A stretch of DNA of 64,000 bases, taken from NCBI GenBank assembly GCA_021396245.1, contig WNYE01000071.1, positions 1-64,000 on the forward strand, given 5' to 3'. Below the pieces are notes generated by a model, which was given only the letters and a program-made list of their open reading frames with translations, made no database searches and had not been told where the DNA came from. Made by a program: the position numbers and the translations under genes. Positions within the stretch are counted from its first letter, which is position 1. Each line of letters opens with the position of its first letter. Below are positions 29,313-40,402 of this stretch, one piece after another. The stretch comes from Sporothrix humicola (taxonomy: Eukaryota > Ascomycota > Sordariomycetes > Ophiostomatales > Ophiostomataceae).

Positions 29313-32037
29313 TTAATGTGCCGGCGCTGCCATGGGCGTCACCGGCAGCTCGGCCGTCGAGTCCAGCGTCACCATGCTCGCCGTCTCGGCCTCCTTGTTG
29401 AGCGTAAAGGGCAGGGCAATGCCACCCAGGAAGGGGCGCTTCCCCGTCGAGCCGACATTGTTGGCGTTGCCCGCAGCACGGGCTGCATCGTAGGGTGTGA
29501 GCAGCTCGCCGTTGGTTTGCTTCGGCTTCTCAGTGGCTTCCATGGCAGTGGCATCACTCAAAGGACTGGCGGCAGCTTCGTCGCTGCCCACCAGTGTTGA
29601 TCCCTGGGGCAAAAGCGTCGGCATCGGTTCTTGCTCTGCTTCCGGCCGTAGCTCGTCCCGGTCGCCGGCCTGGTTTTCGTCACGAACAATCCGCTTGCGT
29701 GACCGGCTGCGGTCCGCACGAGCAGCCTCACATGGTGCGGCTGGTGCGGCAGCAACGGGCACGGCCGCGGCATCTCTGCCGCGGAGAGAAGCGTCGGCGT
29801 CATCAGCTGCTGCCGCCTCTTGAGCCTCTTCTTGTTGCACCTCCTCCCTCGCCTCCTGAGCATCCTGCTCGTTGGCATCCTGTTCGCGCTCCATCGTCGC
29901 CTCATCGTGCTTGTTGCCCCACAGCGACCACAGTGCAATGCCGTGGTTCTGCTTGCGCGGCTCGTGGTCCGTCAGGTCCTCGCCAATCTTAACCCGGCCG
30001 GCCAGCGCGCTGGGGGGCGGGCACTCGCCTGGGCCAAACGACTTGAACCCAATGGTGGCGTCGCGCAGTCGTTTCTTCAAGACCTTGTTGCGTTCGCGCG
30101 CGTACCGGCTATCCCAGTGCTGCTTGGCGGCGAGCCACTTTTCAACGGGGCCCTGTTTGGGGACACCAACGTAGTGGGGTTTCTCGAGAGCCATCTTGGT
30201 GCCGGGGAGCTCGGTGGGCGGTGCGAGCGGGTAGACGTCGCCGTGGCGGGTGACGCGCTGGCGGATCATGTGGTTCTTCAAATGCGGGAGAGGGTCGCCG
30301 GCCTTGCCAATATGGGCGCCGGCAGAAGCATTTGCCGAATCCTTCTTCTTGGTCTTGGCTGGTGCCGAGTTACCGTTGGCGGCAGCAGCAGCGTCAGGGC
30401 GGGGAGGTGCAGGAGACGCGCCGTCTGAGGGTGCATCCATGTCCGAGCTCGAGGCAGAAATCACAGAAATATCGTCGTCGTCCAGGATATCAATCTCCGT
30501 CTTTTGCGCACGGGCAAGCGCCCATGCGCCGAACTGCGCAATCGACCGGAACATGAACTTGGCTGGCCGTGTGAAACTGAGAGTCGTCGCCACATGGCAC
30601 AAGTCGTCCCAAACCTGCAGCTGGACGTCGGTGGGCGGGTACTTTGCGATCTGGGCTTTGGCCGCTTCGCTGAGAGTGGCCTCGGGGGGCGCATACTTGG
30701 CCGGGTCGGCGCACTTGTGGGCAACGTACATTTGCTCGTCCCGCAAGATCTCGCCGCCGCCGGAAATGATGAGTAGTGGCGGCAGTCCACCGAGCGTGGG
30801 CTGAAGAGCCGGACTGACGAGCGGGTGGTGGAGCATGTTGTTGGTTGTGTACAGCTGGATCTGCTCGTTGACAATAATCTCTTCGCTGCCGTCGTCTGCC
30901 ACAAGTCTCAAATTGTTGGCCGCAAACATGTTGAGCTTGAAATCGTTTTCCGCGGAGTGCTCACCCTCAGTCAGAGGCGGGGACGGTTGTGCAGACGCGC
31001 CGCTCCCGCTGCTATCATGCCGCCTGCCCGCGTCGAACTCAGCTCGCGCCTTTTGGTTCAACTTGTCGACTTCCTCGAGAACTGAGGCAGCCGGGGGCGG
31101 CCACGACTTGGACGGCTTCTGGTGGAAACCGTAAGGCGGAATGTAGTCAAACGGCGCGTCAACCGTCAGACTGGGGAAGGAGTGCGTCAGGTCGACCCAT
31201 GGGCTGATGAGGATAGCACCAGCCGGCAATGGGATCCCGCGATCGCGCATGATGCACAAGAGTGACAGGACCATGCCGCCACCAGCCGAGTCGCCGGCCA
31301 GGACAATCGTGTTGGCATCGTTACCCTGCAGGCTGAGGAGCTCTAGGTAGGCTGCGAGACAATCGTGCAAGCCGCACGGGAAGGGGAACTGCGGTGCGAG
31401 CCGGTATCGAGGAGCAAACACGCGGGCCTTGAGTTTCCGTGCATGACGCTGCAGTTGGTACCGGTGCTCGTCGACACTGCCCATAAAGTAGGCACCACCG
31501 TGGACGTAAAGCATGACGCGACGGGCGGGTTTGCCATTATCGTTCTTCTTGCGATCGGCGTAGTTGGATTTCATCTCAATCCACTCGGCCTGTAGCGGGC
31601 TCTTGGGTTTGCGCCATTGCCACCATTTCTTGCCGCCGACAAGACGAAGGCCCTCGGGGCCGAGCTGTGTTTCGAGATACTCGGCGGCTTTGGCAAGGTG
31701 CTCGTCGGAAATGGTGACAATCTCAAGTCGGATCCAGGATGGCGCCGGCACCCATTGTGCCATAAAGGCCTGGACCTCCTCGACAGTGTGATGTGAGGCA
31801 TAGGTCAGAAAAGTGCGGACAAGATGTAGGCCTTGATCGTAGGGAAGATGCGCTGTGGGCCGCTGGCGCCGAGGAGTGCGTTTAAGGTACTGAACTGTGT
31901 GTCAGAATGCGAGACCATCTCACTAAAAGGTGATTGATTGTAAGGGGAAAACGGCAGGATCGGCTTACATGTGAGAAGAACGTCGAGACGGCCGTGGGCG
32001 TTACCGCCAAAGAGAGCGATACCGTGTTGAGAACCAT
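29313..32037 (-). CDS. HSL-type alpha/beta hydrolase with long disordered C-terminus
   Basis: Two exons, 32037-31969 and 31889-29313, encode 881 aa; the 79-nt phase-0 intron has donor GTAAGC and acceptor TTCAG. The 23-residue first exon is easy to miss, because the downstream frame has its own Met at 31763. The catalytic domain (about 70-470) has the HGGAYF oxyanion motif (153-158), the nucleophile elbow GDSAGG (Ser224) and a likely catalytic His455 in DDLCHVA; the acid is probably Asp451 or Asp452 or a nearby Asp. This is the hormone-sensitive-lipase family (hydrolase fold 3) of esterases and lipases. Beyond about 480 the protein is a 400-residue tail with Ala/Asp/Glu-rich low complexity and one more conserved-looking stretch (IALWSLWGNKHDEATMERE). 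The first 20 residues are moderately hydrophobic and could anchor it to a membrane or lipid droplet (inference). Substrate unknown. Confidence 0.85.
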
Positions 32038-35000
32038 GGTCGCGGGTTAAGGAGTAAAAGAAACAAAGATTCAGGAGAGAGTTTGGCGATGCCGAGCAAC
32101 AGAAAGAAATCTTAGGAAAATGGCGAGCGCAGCGCACAACGTTGAACAGACATCACGTCTCTTATATCAGTGCCCTCCTCGGTTGTCCTGTTGCGTTTAA
32201 GTGCGATTGGTTTCGATAGTTGCGGAGCTGGGTCTATCCCGTCGAGTCGTTCCTCGAGGTCGTCGAGTTGTTCGATTTGCTGTTTTGGTTTGTTTTCTTA
32301 TCTTTTCTTTTCGTACCTGGAGCTTGTGAAGATTGACTTCTTGTCTCCCTTTTTGTTCCTAGTTTGCCGTTCTGGACTTTTTTTTGTTGGCCTTTTTTCC
32401 CCTTTTATCGTGTGTTCTAACCCTCCAATATGGCTTTTTGGCTTGTGGTTGTCCGCTTCAAGGCGCAGTCCTAGACCCTTTGTTCGTTAGTGATGTCATG
32501 GCAGCGCGCCAGTTATGATCTCCATTCTGGAGCTGAGAGCCGCGGATGTGAGTAAAAGCGATTCGTGGAGCCAATAAGCCAGTGAGTGAGCTTAGCGACA
32601 GTCAGCGCGCAAGCCACAGGGCGCTCTGTATTACCACAGTGGGATCACTGGCGACTGGGATATGTGCTGAAATGCACAATCGTGGCAAGCTGCGGACGGG
32701 CCAAGCGTGCCGTGATGGAGACTGATCCACAGCCAAAACTACCAAACCAGTACTGGCTCTTGCGAAACGGGAAACAATCCAGCAACGATCGTCTAGTTCA
32801 GGCAAGATTTTGCAAAGCACTATTTGCAAGTTATGGCCACGCTAGATGTTGTTCTAGTGGTATTCCACCCCCGTTTCCACAGAAGACTATTGAATCTTGC
32901 GAGTTTTGCAACTTGTTGACTTCATAAAAATATGAAAATATGGGCAGTGCCGCAGCAGTTCATCTTGCAGCCGGAACGGTGGGCCAGTTCCGCATATTAT
33001 TCGTCAAGTTTCGCGTTGGAGGTTGTGTCGTGTTGCGTCGTGTTCTGTCCTCGGGCGGCGAGTTACGGTCACCGGGGCTGTTGTAACACAACGATAGGCC
33101 AAGGCAAAGAGGGGAAGTGAAAGGGTTGTTGACCATGGATCATGTGCGGACAGACTAGAAGGAAAACCACACAACCTTTGAGAATAAGTGCAGCTCTAGG
33201 CAAATAGGAAACGTCCGAGCCCGTGAGGCATATGTAAAATGCAGCTCAACTTACATTTTGTCAGTCTAGGTCCGACTGACATCGAAGAATGAACCGGCCA
33301 AGGTCTAGATGCTATCTGGACAGAATCCCCGTGGAGACTCCATATCTCAGGGCCAAAGGCCTCCAACGCCCTATGGGTCTTTGGGTGCAAACTTTACGCC
33401 ACAGGGTTATTATTTCGAATGTATTCGTTCTGTTCGCATTCTTCCAGCCTTGGCGCAGTCCAGGGCTCGAATTTTGAGGCCGAAATGGCTAGGAATATTG
33501 GTCGCAAACTGCTGCAAATAATACCCACATATTGCTATATTGGACTGCATCAGTAATGTCAGTAGTTGATAAACGATAAACGGCTTGATGCTATCGTATC
33601 TCGTTCGCAATGCATACATACCTGGTATCAGACTGTTTCTGTGAGCTTCGTAAACCTTTGACTGGTGCTGTATTTGAGAGAAAGGCTTGTCAGAAAGGGG
33701 CAGGGTTGAGGAACAAGAATATGTTGGGGATTTGCAGTGTTGCGCACCATTGCGCCTTCCATTTTGGTTTCCTCAGTTCCTTCTGTTTCGTAACACATGC
33801 CGACTATTTGCATGTGATTGGCACCCGAATGTAATATTTACGAGCAATAAGATGAGATGAGAAGGTTTAACTCAATCTAATCTTTTCTTTTTTATTCAGC
33901 CCTGCGAAAATTCGTGACACCGTAGCCTCGTCCGATTCACTCAGCCTTGTCTATTCTCGTCACAGTTACATTCGACTTCACCCAGCGGGCCAAATAATAG
34001 ACAATGTAAAACCTTCAAACTTATTCGTTGCATACAAGGTAAAATAAAAATAAAAATAGAAATGAAAGCTCGTATGAGATAAATAATGTTCCCGAGGACT
34101 TCATAAAAATTACCTTTCATGATCATCATATTGACGTCAGTTGTCGTCAGCCTTGTCTTTGACAAGTAAGCTTATGTCGATCGAGCACTGCACTCAGCCT
34201 TTTGCCAACCCATATTTCTTCGTGAGACAAACAAATATCTCCTGAATAATTTAAACACAAGCAGTCCGCATCTTCGTTAACTCAGACCTGCCAACTGTTG
34301 ACAGCTGTATCGCTTTGTGGATTTCGGAAACGGACAAAGCTTCGGTGCATCGGTCAGTTGAGCCCGAATTTCGCAAATTCGCTCCGTCTGCGGCGAACCT
34401 AAAGGCCCTGGTGGGGCATTTTCAAATTTCCGCCAATCACAGCGCCATCCAGCAGCGTGGGGTGGGCTCTGGTAGGGCGAGAGCTGTGGGGAATTTCGCT
34501 GTCTTTCATGGTTCTGGGTTGCACTTGCCGGCAGCCAAACGTCGAAACACCACCAAAAAAGTTTGGTATCTCCAAATTTTCCCAAAAAACACCTCGCACA
34601 CGGCAGGAACGACCTAGAGCTCGGTGCATCGCTATTCGGCCATTTTGCAATCAACATCCGTCCGCAGTTAAGGCCGTGTAAGTTGACAAGGCAGGAGCAA
34701 AATAAATAAAGAAAAAAAAAGGGAGTCGACGAATTACAGGCACCATGGCGGCTTCTCGAATGGGACGATTGCGTTCTTTTTGTTCCGCAAGCTCCTTCCC
34801 CAGGGCATGCCTCGAACCAGGTCGTCTTTCCTCTTTTACTTTTACCTTGTCCCCTCCTGCCTCTTCTTCTTCTTCTCCTATCTTGTCCTCTTCTTTCTCT
34901 CCTTTTTCTTCAAAATCCGATCCAGTTGAGACACTCTCGCCATCCATCCCGATTTTGTCCCGGCGATCCGTCTCAGTGCACCGCCCATCACATTCCCGAG

Positions 35001-35473
35001 CGGCCGTTCTGAATCCGGCCTTTGTACGCCTGCACGCGCCTCGTCGAGTTTTTACTTGCACCCGTCGCACTTTCGCCTTCGCGCGACCCTGGAGCTAGGA
35101 CGGGCTGGCTGTGAGTGACGTATTTGTCACAGCCGCGAAAACCACCAAAACCACAAGTACAACCAAAACAGCCAAAACAGCCAACACAATCACTCGCTTG
35201 TGTCCTTCTGCTACAAAGCACGAAAAAAGAACGTCACTTTCACTCGGTGTCGCCGCCCTTCGTTTCTCACGTGCCACCGAAGGGACCTATCGGTTGCTTC
35301 CACCGTTACCTTGTCAGCCTTCCCGTCCGATTCCCCAGAACCGTCCCCGGTCCTTTTTCTGTTCTTTTTATTCTTCTCCATCTTTATCCTTCTCTTTCTC
35401 TTTTCCCGCCTTCTTTTCTTCCTTCTCTTATCTATCCATCAAACATCAACACAATCCTTCCCCAGATTCCAAA
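32038..35473. other. 3.4-kb spacer: hydrolase and glycerol kinase upstream regions
   Basis: A divergent spacer. Near 32160-32460 the plus strand is T-rich; 34740-35470 is pyrimidine-rich on the plus strand and is probably the glycerol kinase leader. A Ser/Pro-rich 117-codon ORF (34745-35098) in that leader begins MAASRMGRLRSFCSASSF and could be a uORF or a small protein, but its composition follows from the C/T bias. The middle (32500-34700) has only short, unconvincing ORFs. No tRNA is recognised. Confidence 0.55.
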
Positions 35474-37471
35474 ATGGCGGACAACAACGACAAGATCGAA
35501 TTCCCCACCAACCCGGCTGTCTACAAGCAGAAGCCCAGACGTCTTCGCCTGGACGAACTAGACGAGGCTGCCTCCAATCTGGCCACGGCAACTGCCTCTG
35601 AGCGCACAACACCCCAGGCCGAGCAATTGCCTGCCGATTTGGCAGTGACTGACGAAGAGAGAACCCGGAAATGGTTTGTCGGCAGCATTGACCAGGGCAC
35701 GACGTCCTCGCGCTTCATCATCTTTGACGGCGACGGTTCGCCCGTTGCAAGCCACCAGCTCGAATTCGAGAACCTGTACCCCAATTCGGGGTAAGTAATA
35801 CGTCATTTGGTCTTAATGAATGATACGCTCTAGACAAAGTTCATGCTAACGAGCAATTACTTCAGATGGCACGAGCATGACCCAATGGAGCTTCTTGCCT
35901 CCGTGACGGAGTGCATTGAGAAGGCCGTTGAGAAATTCGTCGAAAAGGGCTACTCCAAGCAGCTCATCCGCTCTGTCGGCATCACGAACCAGCGCGAGAC
36001 CACACTTGTGTGGGATTCCGTGACCGGCGAGCCGCTACACAATGCCGTCGTGTGGCCCGATACACGCACGACTGCTCTTGTGCGCCAATTGAAGAATGCG
36101 CCCAAGGCCGACGAGCTGCAGGATATTTGCGGTCTGCCGCTCTCCACCTACCCCAGCAGTGTCAAGTTAAAGTGGCTGCTGGAAAATGTCGACTCTGTGC
36201 GCAAGGCATCCGAAGAGGGCCGCCTCGCCTTCGGTACGGTCGACTCATGGCTGATCTACAAGCTTAACGGTGGCCCCAACGGTGGCAACGACGGCAAGGG
36301 TATCCACGTCACCGACAGCACCAACGCCAGCCGCACCATGTTCATGAACCTCAAGACCCTCAAGTACGACGACCGCCTGTTGTCCTTCTTTGGTATCGAC
36401 CCCGCAAAGGTTCAGCTGCCCCGGATCGTGCCGTCATCCGACGCCGAAGCTTTCGGTTCCATCGCCGAGGGCCCGCTCGAGGGCATCCGCATTGCCGGCT
36501 GCTTGGGCGATCAGTCCAGTGCCCTTGTCGGCCAGTGCGGTTTCCACCCGGGTCAGGCCAAGAACACCTACGGTACTGGCTGCTTTTTGCTCTACAATGT
36601 CGGCACCGAGCCTGTCATTTCCAAGCAGGGTCTGCTGGCGACCGTTGCCTACGATTTCGGCCAGGGCACCAAGCCGATATACGCCCTCGAGGGCAGTATC
36701 GCCGTCGCTGGTGCCGGTGTCAAGTTCTTGACCAACAACATGGGCTTTGCCAAGGAGTCCCACGAAATTACACAATTGGCCGAGTCGGTCCCTGACAACG
36801 GCGGTGTCGTTTTCGTCACGGCATTCAGTGGCCTCTTCGCTCCGTACTGGATCGACGATGCCAAGGGCACTCTCTGTATGTTTCCCCTTCCCAATGTGAC
36901 CCCTATGATAGCAATTCGCTAACCAGTTTCTACAGTCGGTCTTACCCAGTTCACGAAAAAGGCACACATTGCCCGCGCCACCCTCGAAGCCACCTGCTAC
37001 CAGACAAAGGCCATCCTCGACGCCATGGAGCGCGACAGCGGCAAGCGCCTCGAGAGCTTGGCCGTCGACGGCGGTCTGTCCAACAGCGACCTAACCATGC
37101 AGTTCCAGGCCGACGTCACCGGCATCCCCGTGGACCGTCCCGCTATGCGCGAGACGACGGCCCTCGGCGCCGCCATTGCTGCCGGTCTGGCCACAGGCGT
37201 CTGGAACAAGCTGACCGACCTGCGCGACGTCAACCGCACCGGCCGCCGCATCTTCCAGCCGTGCGAGGACCGCGCGCCGATTGGCCGCATGGTGCGCAAG
37301 TGGGAGCAGGCCGTGGAGATGAGCCGCGGCTGGGTGCTTACGGAAGCAGATGCCCAGGAGGAGCAGGAGCGGGAGGACGCCGACAAGGCGCTAGCCAAGG
37401 AGACGGCCGATGCCGAGGCTGCATCCAAGATTGAAGTCTCGCATGTTGAGTCCGCGTCCGAGGCTACGTAA
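35474..37471 (+). CDS. gut1: Glycerol kinase
   Basis: Three exons, 35474-35790, 35866-36875 and 36936-37471, encode 620 aa. Introns of 75 and 60 nt have GTAAGT/GTATGT donors, CTAAC branch sites and CAG acceptors. FGGY-family sugar kinase that makes glycerol 3-phosphate from glycerol and ATP, the entry step of glycerol catabolism. Evidence: the phosphate-binding GSIDQGTTSSRFIIFD (Asp73), ITNQRETTLVWD and VVWPDTRT substrate-side motifs, the catalytic Asp321 in GCLGDQSSALVGQ, and the C-terminal LAVDGGLSNSDLTMQFQAD signature. About 65 residues precede the kinase fold and a charged tail of about 50 residues follows; both look disordered. The DGGLSNSDL motif and full length distinguish it from xylulokinase. 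Confidence 0.95.
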
Positions 37472-38770
37472 GCGGTGCGTCAACGAAAAACAAAAGAAAA
37501 CGAAAACGAAAATCTGCATGTGTATATATGAGAAAGAGTACCCCATTTTTGCCATATTTTTTATTTAAATTTATTTGGCTACAAAGTTACCTTTGCCATC
37601 GTTGAATGCTCCCATAGAGCCAATGTTAACATTGATTGTCGAATTCTCTCCCGCAACGGACCTCCCACTCCTACAAAGTGAGACATTGAACCCCATTGAC
37701 CAAGGCCGAAACGAAACAGCACTGTTCTCGCCGCGTGGCCCACTGGCACTGGCCGTTTTCAGTACGTTTGTGGCGGCCGCGTGTCTCTGCTACTGTTTTT
37801 TATCTACATTCCAGTCAACGCTCATAGCACACCTGCCTCACGACGCGTTTAAATGCGCCTTTTGTCTCATACAACTCGACCCAGATGCTTCCGTTTGCCC
37901 CTCTTCGACTTAGAACAGTGAGATGATACGGTGTGATGATGGCGAGACAAATGTTTTCTGATCAAGGTCACAGCCGTCGTGTTTTCGTATTAGTTATCAC
38001 AATACTAAACTGTCCTTACATTTCCAGTTACAAACTGTGCTTGTTTCAAAACTTCAAAAAGCCTACCCTAGTTCTATCTTTTGGCCGTGAGAGAACCGTC
38101 CAAATGTAAAGTTCCAACAAGAAGAGAGTGAACAGATCGAGAAATTGAGGATTAAGGCAAAATTTTGGAACTTGAGACATGAACCAACATAACTTTTTCA
38201 CTTATTGTATCCAACCACGAAAACTGAGAAAACAAGTACATCGAAAACAGAACAGAATTTTGATTTTTTTTTAAAAGAAAGATAAAAGAGATAGGATATA
38301 TTTTAACGGGGTGTAGTGTGAAGCGCGGCCGGCGGAGTTTGAGGCACAAAACGAGAAACGAGAAACGAGAAACGAGAGTGTAAAGGGCGCATGCCAGACG
38401 GGTGAAGTGAAGCAACAAAGCCGGAAGAGAAAAATGTCTGAGCGCAATAAAAAAAAAGGCGGGAGATCCGGCTCACTCCCGCAAGGAAACCGGGCCCGCA
38501 AGTTTTGTGGATGTGGTCATTTTGTTTTGCGGTTTTGTTTTCAGAAGGTTTGATCTATTTTATTTCCTTTTTTGTTTCGTCGATCAAACAAGCAAACAAA
38601 GACTGCAAGGCCATTTTGCAACAATCAAAAAGTCAAGCCAAATCCGGGTAAAGTAAAATAAGGTAAAAAAAAGGAGTAAAGAGGAAGTGGGGAGTAGCAG
38701 AATAGATTATCGACAGGCATAAAAAAATCGAAGAAAGATAAACGAAAACAACATCCCAAAATCTCCAAAT
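37472..38770. other. 1.3-kb convergent spacer
   Basis: The 3' flanks of glycerol kinase and mpg1. It contains four perfect tandem copies of the 7-mer AAACGAG at 38349-38376. A 112-codon ORF (37575-37913) has no family features and is discounted. Confidence 0.6.
38349..38376. repeat. Four perfect tandem copies of a 7-bp unit
   Basis: The unit AAACGAG is repeated four times without mismatch, about 400 bp beyond the mpg1 stop codon. Confidence 0.85.
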
Positions 38771-40402
38771 TTACATGATGACTTGGGGCTTGTCGACATT
38801 TGCCTTGATGCTCTTGTGGGGGAGAACGCTGCCGCCGTTAACGTAAATCTCGTCGCCGATAGTGACGTCGTCGCCCAGGACGGTAACGTTCTCGAGGCGG
38901 GCCCAGCGGCCGACTGTGCTGTTCCAGCCAACAATGGTGCTCTTGATCCAGGCGTGATCCCGGACCTTGGAGTCGGCCAGCAGGACGCAGCGCTGCAGAC
39001 GGACACCGTCGCCGACAACAACGTTGGGGCCAATGGTCACATTGGGACCTATCCGGCAGTTCTTGCCAATCTTGGCAGAGGGGTCGACCAGGACGTTGCC
39101 GCCGTGGACATACGGCTCGGTCGTAGGAGCGAGCAGCTTGGAGCCTTTCTTGGTCAGGGAAGACAGGTACAGGCAGGTGCCAGTCAGGAAGTCCTTGGGC
39201 TGGCCGACGTCCATCCAGTAGCCCTCCAGGTCAAAGGAGTGCAGCTGGCCGTCGACGACCATGGCGGGGAAGGTCTCCTGCTCGATGGATGTGGGGCGCA
39301 TCTCGATGCGGTCGAGAACGGAGGTGTTGAGGATGTAGAGGCCGGCGTTGATGCGGTTGCCGACGAACTCGACGGGCTTCTCGACGAAGCGGTCGATGCG
39401 CGAAGCGTGGCCAGGCTTGTGGACAATAACACCGTACTTGGAGGGCTCCTCGACCTTGGTGACAACAATAGTGCCCTCATCGCCGTGCGCCTTGTGGAAC
39501 TCGGCCAGCTCCTTAAAGGGGAATTCGCAAATGACGTCGGAGTTGAGGACAAAGAAAGGCGAGTCGTCCTTGCGGAGGACCTTCTCGGCCAGCTTCAGGG
39601 GGCCGGCAGTGCCCAGGGGCTCGTTCTCGACGGAGAAGGTAATGTTGATGCCGAACTCTTCTGCGATCTAAAGAAGGGAAGAAAAGCCAATGTTAGCAGC
39701 TGGGTATACCAAAGCTTGAGCAACATGGCCCATAGTGGTAGTGGTTATTGTTGCTGTTACAGAAAACGTACCTCGGACAGACGGCCCTCCATAAGCTCGG
39801 GGCGGTAGTTGACGGCGAGGACGACATCGGTGACTCCTGCTTCGGCGAGGGCCTCGATCTGGTGGCGGATCATAGGCTTGTTGCCAAACTCAACGAGGGG
39901 CTTGGGGATCGAAAGGGTCTAGAGACGGAGTAGATGTTAGTTGACTGTATGTTGTATTGCTGTGCTGCTGTGCAAGAGAGGTGAGGTCGTATTGGGCGGT
40001 CCGGATCTGCAAATCACGGGCCGCTTGCTGGAAGCGGGCGCAAAAAGCAAAAAAGAGCTCAGGAAACGGTGTGGACTGTGAAAATGGGAAGAAGTTGCGG
40101 TGTTGCATACAAGAGGCCGAAGACGCGTGCCGAAGCCGCCGACGAGAATGAGAGCTGCAAAAGAGAAAAGAGAACATGTTAGCAGGTTGTTTATACTAGA
40201 AAAGAAGCTTTTACAGTTTGTGGGCGCGATGGGATTTGCTGGGACGCGGGTTGGAAAGCTCCCAGAAAAAAAGGAAGAGGGGGGCAGCAAGCTGCATGAG
40301 GGGCAGGCGAGGCTCAGGGGAGGAATCGCAAGACCCTCGAGGATCTGGATGGCGAACAGGACGCAGCAAACAACTGGCGATGCGACGAAACGTACCCTTC
40401 AT
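38771..40402 (-). CDS. mpg1: Mannose-1-phosphate guanylyltransferase (GDP-mannose pyrophosphorylase)
   Basis: Four exons, 40402-40396 (7 nt), 40154-40111, 39918-39772 and 39667-38771, encode 364 aa, the usual length (yeast Psa1 361). Introns are 241, 192 and 104 nt, with GTACGT/GTATGC donors and TGCAG/TAG acceptors. The first exon holds only ATG AAG G; exon 2 supplies the rest of the nucleotide-binding loop MKALILVGGFGTRLRPL, which proves the join. Further motifs: TLSIPKPLVEF at the start of exon 3, Asp110 in LNSDV (metal ligand), the sugar-binding FVEKP with Lys163, and a C-terminal left-handed beta-helix of hexapeptide repeats (about 250-340). It makes GDP-mannose for N- and O-glycosylation, GPI anchors and cell-wall mannan in the cytosol. 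Confidence 0.96.

Noticed and set aside
38783..39808. 341-codon plus-strand ORF over mpg1
   Set aside because: Antisense shadow of mpg1 exons and one intron; Asp/Val/Gly-biased and without motifs.
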